A stretch of DNA of 64,000 nucleotides from Acidisoma sp. PAMC 29798 (GTDB lineage: Bacteria > Pseudomonadota > Alphaproteobacteria > Acetobacterales > Acetobacteraceae), in assembly GCF_030252425.1 (NCBI RefSeq), contig NZ_CP126994.1:3281001-3345000 (forward strand). The letters are read 5' to 3'. Under the pieces are notes generated by a model. That model worked only from the letters and a program-made list of their open reading frames with translations. It was not told the origin of the DNA and ran no database searches. Of this stretch, positions 9,146-19,100 are shown piece by piece; the stretch's first letter is position 1; each line of letters starts with the position of its first letter. Made by a program: the position numbers and the translations under genes.

Positions 9146-9831
9146 CAGTCGAGCCCCAGCAGGCGCCGCCAGAAGCCGCTAGACGACGCCGGGCGCGGCT
9201 GGTGGGACACATGCGGGCGCGTCGCGGGCGGGCGCAATGCGCTGCTCAGCATCTGCCGCCCCGTCTCCCGCGTGCCGATCAGGCGCTGCTGGAATTCGAG
9301 GATGGCGGTGGCGCTTTCATCGAGCGGGTCCTGCCCGAGCGCCTCGGCGACCACGGCCGCGCCCTGGAAATCGCCGGCACGGCGATGGATGTCGATCAAG
9401 CACAAGCGCGGCTGAATTTCCGGCGATGGCGGCCAGACGGAGGCTGCCTGCTGCCGCCATGTCACCGCCCAGGCGGTTTCCTCGGCGTCATCTGCCGCCC
9501 AGGCAGCCTGGAGCAGCGCCTCGGCCGCCGGCCAGCCGTCGCTCCGGCGCTGACACAGCAGCGCCCAGAGCAGGAAGGGCCGCGCGAAGGCCGGCGCCTG
9601 GGTGCGCAGCGCTGCATATTCGGGGTCGGCGCGCACCACCTCGGCATCGGTTGGGGACAGCGCCGCGAGATCGGGCGCCGCCGCACCGCAGCCGGAGCAT
9701 TCGGCGATCCAGCGCCGCAGCGTGGAGCGCGCCGGCTCACCGGGCCGGAAATCGAGATCGGGGGCGAGCTCCGGTGCGGGGACCTTGAACATCGGGCGCA
9801 CCACGGCGCCGCAGACCGCGCAGATGCTCAT
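9145..9831 (-). CDS. Hypothetical protein with N-terminal zinc-ribbon-like cysteines
   Basis: Function not recognised. From the ATG at 9831 the protein starts [15 protein letters not shown] and has a second pair, CSGCG, about 45 residues later; C-x2-C plus C-x2-C suggests a zinc ribbon. The remainder is an Ala/Leu-rich helical region resembling TPR-like solenoids ([24 protein letters not shown]), ending in a basic tail ([12 protein letters not shown]). The frame extends upstream to 9876, but the later start avoids a longer overlap with the aminotransferase stop at 9842. It overlaps rnhB by three bases, so it belongs to this operon. Confidence 0.75.
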   Translation of the reverse strand: MSICAVCGAVVRPMFKVPAPELAPDLDFRPGEPARSTLRRWIAECSGCGAAAPDLAALSPTDAEVVRADPEYAALRTQAPAFARPFLLWALLCQRRSDGWPAAEALLQAAWAADDAEETAWAVTWRQQAASVWPPSPEIQPRLCLIDIHRRAGDFQGAAVVAEALGQDPLDESATAILEFQQRLIGTRETGRQMLSSALRPPATRPHVSHQPRPASSSGFWRRLLGLD

Positions 9832-9841
9832 CGGAAACCGC

Positions 9842-11023
9842 TCATGCGGCGGCGCGACGGGTGCTGAGGCCCGCACTCAGGCGCGTGAGCGCGCGGCGCA
9901 AACGCTCGGGCGCAACGGCGAAACAAACGCGCAGCCACCCCTCCCCGCTTTCGCCGAAGGCGACGCCCGGCGCGATGGCGATGCCGTGGCGCATGACCAG
10001 ATCCTGCGCGACCTGCACGCTGTCGGTCATGCCATCGACCTTGATGAAGGCGTAGAAGGCGCCGTCCGGCGAGGCATAGTGAACGCCCGGCAGGGCGCCG
10101 AGGAATTCGGCGGTGATCGCCCGCCCCTCGGCGCAATGGGCGCGAAAGTTTTCGAGCGTCTTGGTGTCGGCGACAGCGGCGAGACCGCCATGTTGAATGA
10201 AGGGCGCCACGCCCGAATGCGTGCATTCGACGATCTCTGCCATATCGTCCCGCGTGCCCTCGGGCACGATGAGCCAACCGAGGCGCCAGCCGGTCATCAC
10301 CCAGGTCTTGCTGAAGCTGTTGCAAACGATGACGCGGTCATGCGATTCGGCGATGTCGAGCAGCGAGGGCGCGACACCGCTGCCGTCATAAACCAGACGG
10401 GAATAAACCTCATCGGATAGCAGCCAGCAGCCGTGCTTGCGGCAGAGATCCAGGATTGCCTGCAACTCAGCTTGCGTCGCGGTCCAGCCGGTCGGGTTGT
10501 TGGGCGAATTCAGAATGAAGCAGCGCGCACCGACCAGGGCCTGGTCCAGTTTTTCGAGGTCGAGGTGGAAGCGACCGTCCTGGCGTGCGTCCAGCGCCAG
10601 GGCCACGACTTCCGCCCCGCGCAGCCGCGCCGCATTGCCGGCATTGGGCCAGGCGGGCTCATGCAGCACGACGCGGTCGCCGGCGCGCACGATAGCCGAC
10701 AGGGCGACGGCCAGCGCCGCCATGCCGGAGGCGGTGACGAGCACGCGGCTTTCCGGCACCGGCAGGGCATGGATGGCGGTGAGATACTCCGCCAGCGCCG
10801 CGCGCAGCGGCGGCAGGCCGCGCACATCAGGATAGCGGGTCTCGCCCTGGGCCAGAGCCTCGGCCAGGGCGGTGATGGCGCCGGGCGGGCTGTGCTGGTC
10901 CGACTCGCCGAAACACAGGAATTCAGTGTCCGGTCGGCCGAAGGCCAGGCGTGCCACGGCGACGATTTTCGAGCCTTGGAGCCGGATCAGATCGTCACTC
11001 ACAGCGGGGGGAGAAACACTCAT
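9842..11023 (-). CDS. Class I/II pyridoxal-phosphate aminotransferase
   Basis: Fold-type I PLP aminotransferase of the aspartate aminotransferase superfamily; substrate not determinable. Visible are the cofactor-binding region VLVTASGMAALAVALSAIV, NSPNNPTGW (Asn-Pro-Thr-Gly contact), LLSDEVYSRLVYDG (Asp that holds the pyridine nitrogen), and SFSKTWVMTGWRLGW with the Schiff-base lysine at residue 239. The C-terminal LRVCFAVAPERL holds the substrate-carboxylate Arg. Length 393 is normal. Probable first gene of the minus-strand operon running to the amidase. Confidence 0.92.
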   Translation of the reverse strand: MSVSPPAVSDDLIRLQGSKIVAVARLAFGRPDTEFLCFGESDQHSPPGAITALAEALAQGETRYPDVRGLPPLRAALAEYLTAIHALPVPESRVLVTASGMAALAVALSAIVRAGDRVVLHEPAWPNAGNAARLRGAEVVALALDARQDGRFHLDLEKLDQALVGARCFILNSPNNPTGWTATQAELQAILDLCRKHGCWLLSDEVYSRLVYDGSGVAPSLLDIAESHDRVIVCNSFSKTWVMTGWRLGWLIVPEGTRDDMAEIVECTHSGVAPFIQHGGLAAVADTKTLENFRAHCAEGRAITAEFLGALPGVHYASPDGAFYAFIKVDGMTDSVQVAQDLVMRHGIAIAPGVAFGESGEGWLRVCFAVAPERLRRALTRLSAGLSTRRAAA

Positions 11024-11062
11024 GCGATTCGGCTACCACAGCCCGCCGCGCCGAGGCGAGAG

Positions 11063-11116
11063 CCGTCATTCGCATCTAAACCGTCATTGGCATCCAAACC
11101 GTCATTCGCGGGCTTG
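11063..11116 (+). repeat. Three tandem 18-bp units starting CCGTCATT
   Basis: Near-identical 18-base units start at 11063, 11081 and 11099 (CCGTCATTCGCATCTAAA, then the same with two changes, then CCGTCATTCGCGGGCTTG). The third runs into the inverted-repeat element that follows. This looks like local duplication of the end of a REP sequence. Confidence 0.7.
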
Positions 11117-11199
11117 ACCCGCGAACCTACCCGTTGCGGCGCCATGACGGCGTTTGCGCACCGCAACGGGTAGGCCCCCGGATCAAGTCCGGGGGTGAC
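11101..11199. repeat. REPIN-like element: two inverted 39-bp REP units
   Basis: The unit at 11101-11139 and the reverse complement of 11161-11199 agree over most of 39 bases, including a perfect 14-bp stem (CCTACCCGTTGCGG against CCGCAACGGGTAGG). Each unit also contains its own small palindrome around CTTGA(C/T)CCG. The 21-base centre (11140-11160) would be the loop. Such paired REP sequences are non-autonomous elements known from many proteobacteria. It lies between the divergently placed upstream end of the aminotransferase gene and the 3' end of the ABC ATPase gene. Confidence 0.75.
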
Positions 11200-11297
11200 G
11201 ATGATTGTTGGTCGGCCGGTGCCGCGACCCGCTGCGGCTCCTTTACCATTACCCCCTCCCAGAACGGTTGAGGTCGGTGAGCAACAGCCCCGAGAGC

Positions 11298-12665
11298 TCA
11301 GTCCTCGTCTTCGCCTTCATCCTCCAGGCTAAACTGGTCGGCCTCACGGTCGTAGCTGAACAACTCCCCATACCGCCCCCAGGAGATCACCGTCCGGATG
11401 GTGGAATCGGCATAGTCGGGCGACATATGGTCTTCCAACTCATCCCGAAAGCGCAGCGCCGGGGCGCGGTGGTTCCAACGCTCCTCCAACACCTGCCGAA
11501 TTTGGGCGATCATCGGCACATGGGCGAGCACCGCTTCGGAAAACTGCTCCTTGCGCTCATCCGTCTCGGCTTCCACGAAGCGCTTGCCGCCTTCGGTCAG
11601 CGTGATGTCGCCCTCCTCGAACTCGGCGAAGCGCAGCAGTTGCAGCGCCTCACCGATCGGCAGCAGCTCATCCGCTTCCATCTGGAAGGCATTCGCCAGG
11701 GCCGGAAGATCGGCGCGGCCCATATAGGGCTCACCGGCGATCGTCTCCATCAAACCGGCCATCAGGTTGGTCGACACCACCGGCAGCGCCTGGAAGGGCT
11801 GCGGCGCGGGCACCAGACCCTTATCCGCCGCCTGCGGCTTCGGCGGCTCCACCGGACGACGGGTCATCAGGGCATAGATGTCGTCCACCAGTTGGCGGAA
11901 GTCGGGCGCGAGGCGGTTACGGGGATGCGCGAAAGGCACCTTCAACTCGCTCGCGACGCGGCCGGGATTGGAGGAGAAGACCAGGATGCGGTCGCACATC
12001 AGCACCGCCTCCTCGATATTATGCGTCACCATCATGATCGCCTTCACCGGCAGCCGGCCCTCGGACCAGAGATCGATCAAGTCCGTGCGCAGCGTTTCCG
12101 CCGTCAGCACGTCCAGGGCGCTGAACGGCTCGTCCATCAGCAGCAAGTCGGGATGCACCACGAGCGCCCGGGCCAGACCGACGCGCTGACGCATGCCGCC
12201 CGACATTTCCTTCGGATAGGCGTTCTCGTAGCCACCGAGACCGATGAGGTCGATCGCTTCCTCGGCGCGAGTTTCGCGCTCAGACCGGGACACGCCCTGC
12301 GCTTCCAGGCCGAGGGCCACATTCTCCTCCACCGTGAGCCAAGGAAACAGCGCGAAGCTCTGAAACACCATCGCCACGCCCTCGGCGGGGCCGGTCAGCG
12401 GCTCACCGCGCCAGCGCACATCGCCCGAGGTCGGCTTCAGCAGGCCCGCGACGATGCGGAGCAGGGTGGACTTCCCCGAACCCGAGCGGCCGAGCAGGCC
12501 GACGATCTCCCCCTCCCGCAGCGAGAGATCGACATCGTCAAGGACGATGACATCGGCAGAGGCGTCCTTGTGATACGACTGGCGGCAGTTTTCGAGATGA
12601 AACAGCAGCTTGCCTTCGGCCTGTACGCCAGGCGGGCTCTGAACGCTTTGCACGGTCTGGTCCAT
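11298..12665 (-). CDS. ABC importer ATP-binding protein, NitT/TauT-like, with AAA-associated C-terminal domain
   Basis: ATPase subunit of a nitrate/sulfonate/bicarbonate-type importer. The ABC domain (residues about 20-270) has Walker A GRSGSGKST, Q-loop VFQSFALFPWL, signature MSGGMRQRVGLARAL, Walker B LLLMDEPFSALD and the switch His in MMVTHN. Residues about 290-440 form an additional acidic domain (LPALANAFQMEADELLPIGEALQLL) resembling the AAA-associated C-terminal regulatory domain found on a subset of these ATPases. Length 455 versus about 260 for the plain subunit. It starts 16 bases after the permease stop. No substrate-binding protein is encoded nearby, so the ligand is unknown. Confidence 0.9.
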   Translation of the reverse strand: MDQTVQSVQSPPGVQAEGKLLFHLENCRQSYHKDASADVIVLDDVDLSLREGEIVGLLGRSGSGKSTLLRIVAGLLKPTSGDVRWRGEPLTGPAEGVAMVFQSFALFPWLTVEENVALGLEAQGVSRSERETRAEEAIDLIGLGGYENAYPKEMSGGMRQRVGLARALVVHPDLLLMDEPFSALDVLTAETLRTDLIDLWSEGRLPVKAIMMVTHNIEEAVLMCDRILVFSSNPGRVASELKVPFAHPRNRLAPDFRQLVDDIYALMTRRPVEPPKPQAADKGLVPAPQPFQALPVVSTNLMAGLMETIAGEPYMGRADLPALANAFQMEADELLPIGEALQLLRFAEFEEGDITLTEGGKRFVEAETDERKEQFSEAVLAHVPMIAQIRQVLEERWNHRAPALRFRDELEDHMSPDYADSTIRTVISWGRYGELFSYDREADQFSLEDEGEDED

Positions 12666-12681
12666 GATCGTCTCCGATGCG

Positions 12682-14403
12682 TCAGAAGGTCAGGCGGCGA
12701 ACGGCATAGGCGTGCAGCGGCCGCCACAGCACACGATTGAGCACGAAGACGTAGCCGGTCATGACACATACGCCGAGCATGATGCCTGCACTGTTTCCGG
12801 CATTGGTCGCCTCGGCGATGTAGGAGCCGAGGCCGGTCGCGACCAGCGTGGTATGGCCCCAGGAGGCGATTTCCGCGACGATCGAGCTGTTCCAGGCGGC
12901 GCCCGAGGCCGTCAGCGCGCCCGTCACGTAATAGGGGAAGATCCCCGGAATGATGACGCGCCGCCACCACAGGAAGCCCTTCACCCGCAGATTGGCCGAA
13001 GCCTCCTTCAGGTCGGTGGGAAAGGCCGAAGCGCCGGCGACGACATTGAACAGCACATACCATTGGGTGCCGACGATCATCAGCGGCATCAGCCAGATAT
13101 TCGGGTTCAGGCTGAACCGCACCAACACGATGACGACGATCGGGAACAAGAGGTTAGCCGGGAAGGCCGCGAGGAACTGCGCGACCGGCTGGATCATCTG
13201 CGCCCAGCGCGGACGCAACCCGATCCAGACACCGATCGGCACCCAGACCAGGGTGACGATGGTCAGCGCCGCCGCGACCCGCAGCAGGGTATAGAAGCCG
13301 AGCAGCAGCACATGCGCGAATTGCGCCAGGGTCACCTCATGCGCGACGAAGGTCGCAATCTTCCACAGCGCGAGGGCGACGAGCACGGTGATGAAGCCGA
13401 ACCATAGCCCGTCAACCACGCGGGACGGTGGACCTGCGCTTTGGCGCCGCGCCGGCACGATGCGTAGGCGCCAGCCACCGACCGCCGTCGCGACATCGCC
13501 GAGAGCGGCGCCGAGCAGTTGCAGCAGCCGCGTCTTACGCAGAAGGCTCAGCACCCAAGGGTCGGCGAGTTCCCCGCCGCTCGTCATCTCGAACCGGAAT
13601 TTCGTGGACCAGGCGACCAGGGGCCGGAACAGCAACTGGTCGTAGATCAGGATCACCGCGAGCATCGCGAGGATGGCGTAGAAGACCGCCAGCAGGTTGC
13701 TCTGCTGCAGCGCGACCGCGACATAGGAGCCGATGCCCGGCAGCAGAAACGTCGTCTTGCCGACGGTCACGGCTTCGGAGGCGACGACGAAGAACCAGCC
13801 GCCCGACATCGACAGCATGGTGTTGAACACCAGCCCCGGCATGGCGAAGGGCACTTCCAGCCGCCAGAAGCGTTGCCAGATCGACAGGCGGAAGGCGCGC
13901 GACGCCTCATCCAAGTCACGCGGCACCGTGGTCAGGGACTGATAGAAGCTGAAGGTCATGTTCCAGGCCTGGCTCGTGAAGATCGCGAAGATCGCGGCGA
14001 GCTCGGCTCCCAGGACGCGGCCGGGGAACAGGTTCATAAAGAACAGAACGGTGAAGGACAGGAAGCCCAGGATCGGCACGGATTGCAGGATGTCGAGCGC
14101 GGGCACCAGGATCAGCCCGATGCGGCGGCTTTTGGCGGCGAGCGGCGCCACGATCAGGGTGAAGCCCATCGAGCAAACAAGCGCCACGAACATGCGGATG
14201 GTCGTGCGCAGCGCGTAATAGGGCAGCCAGCGCGGATCGAGATGGATGGTCACGGCATTGGCGGCCGGCAGGGGTGCCAATGTCCCGCTGGCCGCATGCG
14301 CCACCAGCACCAGCACGCCCAGCACGCACAGGATTGCCGCGATATCCCAAAGGTTGGGCATGCGGCGGCCGGTCACGAAGGCAGGCAGGGCCAGTACGGT
14401 CAT
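12682..14403 (-). CDS. ABC transporter permease, two permease domains fused
   Basis: Inner-membrane protein of 573 residues with two binding-protein-dependent transport permease domains in tandem. The first has its ATPase-contact EAA-type loop at EASRAFRLSIWQRFWRLEVPFAMPG, and the second at KEASANLRVKGFLWWRRVIIPGIFP. About 12 hydrophobic segments are visible. A fused dimer of this kind can form the whole membrane channel with two copies of the downstream ATPase. Divergent from the DUF2142-type gene. Confidence 0.9.
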   Translation of the reverse strand: MTVLALPAFVTGRRMPNLWDIAAILCVLGVLVLVAHAASGTLAPLPAANAVTIHLDPRWLPYYALRTTIRMFVALVCSMGFTLIVAPLAAKSRRIGLILVPALDILQSVPILGFLSFTVLFFMNLFPGRVLGAELAAIFAIFTSQAWNMTFSFYQSLTTVPRDLDEASRAFRLSIWQRFWRLEVPFAMPGLVFNTMLSMSGGWFFVVASEAVTVGKTTFLLPGIGSYVAVALQQSNLLAVFYAILAMLAVILIYDQLLFRPLVAWSTKFRFEMTSGGELADPWVLSLLRKTRLLQLLGAALGDVATAVGGWRLRIVPARRQSAGPPSRVVDGLWFGFITVLVALALWKIATFVAHEVTLAQFAHVLLLGFYTLLRVAAALTIVTLVWVPIGVWIGLRPRWAQMIQPVAQFLAAFPANLLFPIVVIVLVRFSLNPNIWLMPLMIVGTQWYVLFNVVAGASAFPTDLKEASANLRVKGFLWWRRVIIPGIFPYYVTGALTASGAAWNSSIVAEIASWGHTTLVATGLGSYIAEATNAGNSAGIMLGVCVMTGYVFVLNRVLWRPLHAYAVRRLTF

Positions 14404-14575
14404 GGGCGGCCTTCGTCGGAGATTGATGCGGAGGGGTGCCGCGCCTGCGGCCCCGGCGGATTGCGCTCTATCCCAGGCTGTGGTCGCCTGTCACGCGTTT
14501 CAACAGTGACGAAGCCATGACAGGCCACCCGCCGCCGCTGGGTGCCGTCTTTTCGAGTCGAGGGCCATCATCCCC

Positions 14576-16018
14576 ATGCGCATTGCCTCCGTGGCCGCGA
14601 CCGAGCGGGCCGCAGCCCTGGCTGTCTTCATTCTATGCGTCGTCCCTCTCGTGCTGCTCTGCGCATGGCGCGTGCCGATCGGACAGGCGCCGGACGAAGC
14701 CGATCATGTCGCCCGCATCGCGAGCGTTCTGGATGGGCAGATCATCGGCCATCGCGTTTCCGCCATGAACGCGCAAAGCGGCAGTCAGGATGCCGGCGTC
14801 ACCGTCAATATCGGCCTGATCTACGCGGATCTTGTCGGAACCGGCCGAGCCGCACCTCCGCCCTTCGACACGTCACCGGCGAAGCGCCAGGAATGGGCGC
14901 GGACCATCCCTTGGGCGCCCGGACCGATCTTCGTCAGCAGTGCCAATACGGCAGCCTATGCGCCCCTTGCCTATGGCCCGGCCGCGATCGGCATGGGGAT
15001 CGCAATCCTCACCGGCGCCTTGCCGCATGGCGCAATCATCGGCGCGCGCCTGGGCAATGCCCTCGCCTTCAGCCTCCTCGGCATCGCGGCTCTGGCCTTG
15101 GCCCGTCGCGGCCGGCTGCTTCTTCTCATCACCCTCGCTTTGCCGATGACGATCTGGCTCGCCGGATCCCCCAGCCAGGATGGCATCGTGATCGCCGTCG
15201 CGGCGCTCGGCGCCGCCCTGCTGACGCGCGACGGGCACGTGGCCTTCTACCTCGGCTGCGCGGCGCTGGCGGTGCTGGTGCTGCAAAAGCCGCCCTATCT
15301 GCCGCTCGCGGCACTCGCGCTGCTGGCGCCCGGCGGATTGTCCTGGCGACGCTTTCAGGATCGACTGCCCGCGGCCATTGCCGTGGCCGTGCCAGGGCTG
15401 CTGTGGTCGGTGGCGGTGGTGAAGTGGGTGGCCGTGCCATTGCTGCCGAGCCCGCTGTATCATCCCGGTCCGCTCTGGCCCGGCAATCATGCCGATCTCT
15501 TTCATTCGGCGATATCCGCGGCGCAGGGTCAGGTGCTGTTGCACCATCCGTGGCGCGGCTTGCTGCTGCCGCCCCTGAGCCTGCTGCGGCAATTAGCCGG
15601 ACTCAGCGACCAGTTCATCGGCGTGCTCGGCGCCCTGACACTTCACTTGCCTCGTCCGCTCTACGGCGTTTGGTGGCTCGCTATTCTTTCGGCCCTCGGC
15701 CATCTGGCCGCGCGCGCCGATCAGGCAGATGAAAGCGGGAAGATCGACCGTCTCCTCGCTTGGGCCGCGATCCTGTGCAGCGGCGAGCTGATTTGCCTCA
15801 CGCTCTACCTGACATGGACGCGCGTCGGCATGGATGTCATCGACGGCCTGCAGGGACGGTATTTCATTCCGCTCATGGCGATGCTTGTCTTGGCGCTGCC
15901 CCATGTCCCGGTTCTGACACGCGCACCTCGATGGGCCTGGTGGATTCTGCCCATGGTTGCCCTTCTGGCAACCGACGCCGCACTGCCGAGATTGATCGCC
16001 GCCTCCTATCAACCGTGA
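14576..16018 (+). CDS. DUF2142-type polytopic membrane protein
   Basis: Integral membrane protein of 480 residues with roughly 10-12 hydrophobic helices. The segment QAPDEADHVARIASVLDG directly after the first helix matches the acidic DE..H motif of the GT-C glycosyltransferase-like DUF2142 family. NTAAYAPLAYGPAAIG and SPSQDGIVIAVAAL match further conserved patches. GT-C proteins use polyprenyl-phosphate sugars to glycosylate lipids or proteins on the outer face of the inner membrane; whether this one is active is unknown. It is followed after 126 bases by the giant surface protein, which raises the possibility that the two act together. Confidence 0.75.
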   Translation: MRIASVAATERAAALAVFILCVVPLVLLCAWRVPIGQAPDEADHVARIASVLDGQIIGHRVSAMNAQSGSQDAGVTVNIGLIYADLVGTGRAAPPPFDTSPAKRQEWARTIPWAPGPIFVSSANTAAYAPLAYGPAAIGMGIAILTGALPHGAIIGARLGNALAFSLLGIAALALARRGRLLLLITLALPMTIWLAGSPSQDGIVIAVAALGAALLTRDGHVAFYLGCAALAVLVLQKPPYLPLAALALLAPGGLSWRRFQDRLPAAIAVAVPGLLWSVAVVKWVAVPLLPSPLYHPGPLWPGNHADLFHSAISAAQGQVLLHHPWRGLLLPPLSLLRQLAGLSDQFIGVLGALTLHLPRPLYGVWWLAILSALGHLAARADQADESGKIDRLLAWAAILCSGELICLTLYLTWTRVGMDVIDGLQGRYFIPLMAMLVLALPHVPVLTRAPRWAWWILPMVALLATDAALPRLIAASYQP

Positions 16019-16128
16019 AGGCGCGGTTAATTCACATCGATCCTACGCAGGGATTTTTGTTATCAATACGAAATGTATTAACCGTAGAGAAACTAGTCCA
16101 CCCTATGAACGGCGTCAGATTTTGTTTC

Positions 16129-16144
16129 GATAGGGAACTCTATC
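16129..16144 (+). promoter_or_regulatory. Small hairpin enclosing the ribosome-binding site of the surface-protein gene
   Basis: GATAG-GGAACT-CTATC ends immediately before the ATG at 16145, so the purine-rich ribosome-binding sequence sits in the loop. The stem is only five mostly AT pairs, so any effect on translation would be mild. A second short inverted repeat, AATAC/GTATT, lies at 16065-16079. Confidence 0.3.
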
Positions 16145-19100
16145 ATGACGGCGGTGACCTGGAAGCCGAATGCGAACGGCAATTGGAGTACCGCCGCCGC
16201 CGATTGGAGCACCGGCGCTCTACCGGGCGTGTCGGACACGGCGACCTTGTCCAGCGCCGCCGCCCATACCGTTACCTATAGCACCGGCACCAATACGGTT
16301 TCCAGCATTGTTGCCACAACCGATCGGCTCGCGGTCACAGGCGGCAGCTTATCAGTCACGGCAACGGCCTCCTTTGCCGCAGGGTTGAGCCTCACCGGCG
16401 GGGCGATTGCCTTTGGCGGAAATACCACCGTCGCCACCATCTTTGCCGCAACCGGCGGATCGATCGCCCTGGCCGCCGGCACGACACTCACGCTGTCGGG
16501 GGCAGCGACAGTTTCTGCAGGATTGATCTCCGGCACGGGCACGTTGGCCACCACCGGCACCACCGCCCTGACGGGCAGTTCACTGGGTGGCCTGATTTCA
16601 CTGGATGGCGGCCTCACCTGGAACAACAGCGGCACCGTCGCCGACGCCGCATCCTTGTTTCTGGCCTTTCCGTCGGGCATCGGCACCATCGCGGTCAATA
16701 ATGCCGCGTCCGGCGTCTTCAACCTGACGGCGGACGGCGCCGCCATCTACAACGATGGCGCCGCAGCGTTCTTCACCAATGCGGGCACGCTGTCCAAAAC
16801 CGCCGGCACGGGCACCACCACCATCGATGCCTCCGTCACCAATACCGGCACGCTGACGGCGACCAAGGCGATCCTTGAACTCGACGGTGGCGGCGTCCTG
16901 GGCGGGACCATCGGTGCCACCGGCACAGGCGCCCTTGGCTTGGGCCTCGGCACCTTCACCCTCGGGGACAGCGCCCAAACCATCAGCGGCAAACTGCTCC
17001 TGGATGGTGGCAGGATCGCGCTCGCCGAGGGGCAGTCGCTGACACTCACAGGTGCGGTCGCCATGACCGCGGGCGAGATCGATGGCCCCGGCACCCTGGT
17101 CACCACGGGGAACACCTCGGTCACCGGCCTTGTCGATATGGACGGCGGCCTTTTCTGGACGAATAGCGGAACGGTCACCAACCTCGGCGAAATCCAACTC
17201 GACTACCCGTCCGGCGTCGGCGTCATCACCATCACCAACACGGTGACGGGCGTCTTCGACCTCACGCAGGACGGCTGGGGTCTGTTCGCCAATGTCGGCG
17301 TGGCACTCTTCGCCAATGCCGGGACGCTGTCCAAGACCGACGGCACCGGCACCAGCAATATCTTCGCCGAAGTCGATAACACCGGCACAGTGACGGCGGT
17401 GAGCGGCACGCTCGAACTCGACGGCGGCGGCAGCCTCGGTGGCGCCATCGGCGCAGGGACGAACGGCACACTTGCCCTGGGCGGCGGCACATTCACGCTC
17501 GGCGGGACGACGCAGACAATCGCCGGCGCGCTATCGCTGGACGGTGCCACCATCGACATCGCCGGCGGCGACACGCTTGTCCTGGCCGGCACCGTCGCCC
17601 TCGCATCCGGCGCCATCGTCGGTCCTGGCACCTTGATGACGAACGGCACGACCTCTCTCACGGCGCCGATCGACCTGGACGGCAGTCTGGTCTGGATCAA
17701 TACGGGCACGGTACTCGATGCCGGGCAACTCAACCTCGACTTCCCGTCCTTCGCGGGGGTCATCGCCATCAACAACACGGCCAAAGGCACCTTCGACCTC
17801 ACCACCGACGGCAATGCGGCCGTCAACTACGGTATGGACGCGACCGTCACCAATGCTGGCATCCTCGCCAAGACCGCAGGCATCGGCACCAGTTCCCTCG
17901 CCATCACGATCGACACGACGGGCACGCTCACCACCAGCAGCGGCACGCTCGAACTTGACGGCGGCGGTCGCTTCGCGGGCACCGTGGGCGCCACCGGCAA
18001 CGGCACGCTGGCGCTGGCCACCGGCACCTTCACTCAGGCAGACTCCACCCAAACAATCGGCGGCCCGCTGCTGCTCGATGGGGGCACCCTGTTCATCGAC
18101 AACGGCCAGACGCTGACCTTGTCGGGCACCGCCGCTCTATCGTCGGGCGCGGTGACCGGTGCCGGCACTTTGGCGATCACGCAAAGCCTTGATGCGACCG
18201 GGCCCGGCGAGACCATCACGGCGGCGGTGAGCAATAGCGGCACGATCGACGTCGCGACCGGCACGGTCTTGAAGCTGGAAGGCGGCCTCACCGGCATTGG
18301 CATCGTGACCATCGAAGCCGGCAGCACGCTGGACGTGGGCGGAAGCCTCGGCAGCGGCCAGACCATCACCTTCGCGGGCGCCGCCGCGACGCTCAAGCTC
18401 GACACACCGGCAAGCCTCACGACAGCCCTCAAAGGGTTCGGCGTCGGCGACAGCATCGACCTCGCGGGTGTCACGCTCACAAACGCCGACATCGGCGGCA
18501 AAATCCTTACCCTCAGTGCGGGCACGGCCGTCTATACCGATGTCGCTGCCACCACGCTCTCGGCGGATCGCGCGCAAGTTCTGTCCGATGGCACAGGTGG
18601 CAGCGTCGTCACGCTGTATGCGGCGGCCCAGGCGGCGGTGCATACGCCGCGGCCCGTCGTTTTCGCCCATGTCCATGTCGGCGACATCGCCACGGAAACA
18701 GTGACCGTCACCAACAAAGCCGCCGTCAGCCCCTATACCGAGGTGCTGGATGCCGGTCTGAGCGCGGTCACAACTGGTTTCACGACGGCCGGCAGCGTCA
18801 AGGGTCTGGTCGCCGGCGCCTCGAACAGCACGGCGCTCACACTCACCGAAAATACCACGGTCGCCGGCGCACGATCCGGCAGCGCCAAGCTGGGCCTGGA
18901 AACGGATGGCACCGGGGTCGATGGTCTCGGCGCCATCGCTTTGCCATCGCAGACCGTCACTATGTCCGGCGCCATCTATGCCTATGCGGCGCCCAGCTTC
19001 TCCGCCACCAGCCTGACGCTCGCCGCGCGCGTCGGGGGCACGCTTGCGGGTCAGTTGACCCTCAGCGACGGGACAACCCCGACGCCGTATCAGGAATCCC

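Noticed and set aside
11063-11199. CRISPR array
   Set aside because: Units are adjacent or inverted with no unique spacers; better explained as REP/REPIN repeats.
14542-15732. 396-codon plus-strand frame overlapping the DUF2142-type gene
   Set aside because: Other-frame shadow; Arg/Ala-rich and without membrane segments, whereas the 14576 frame encodes a coherent membrane protein.
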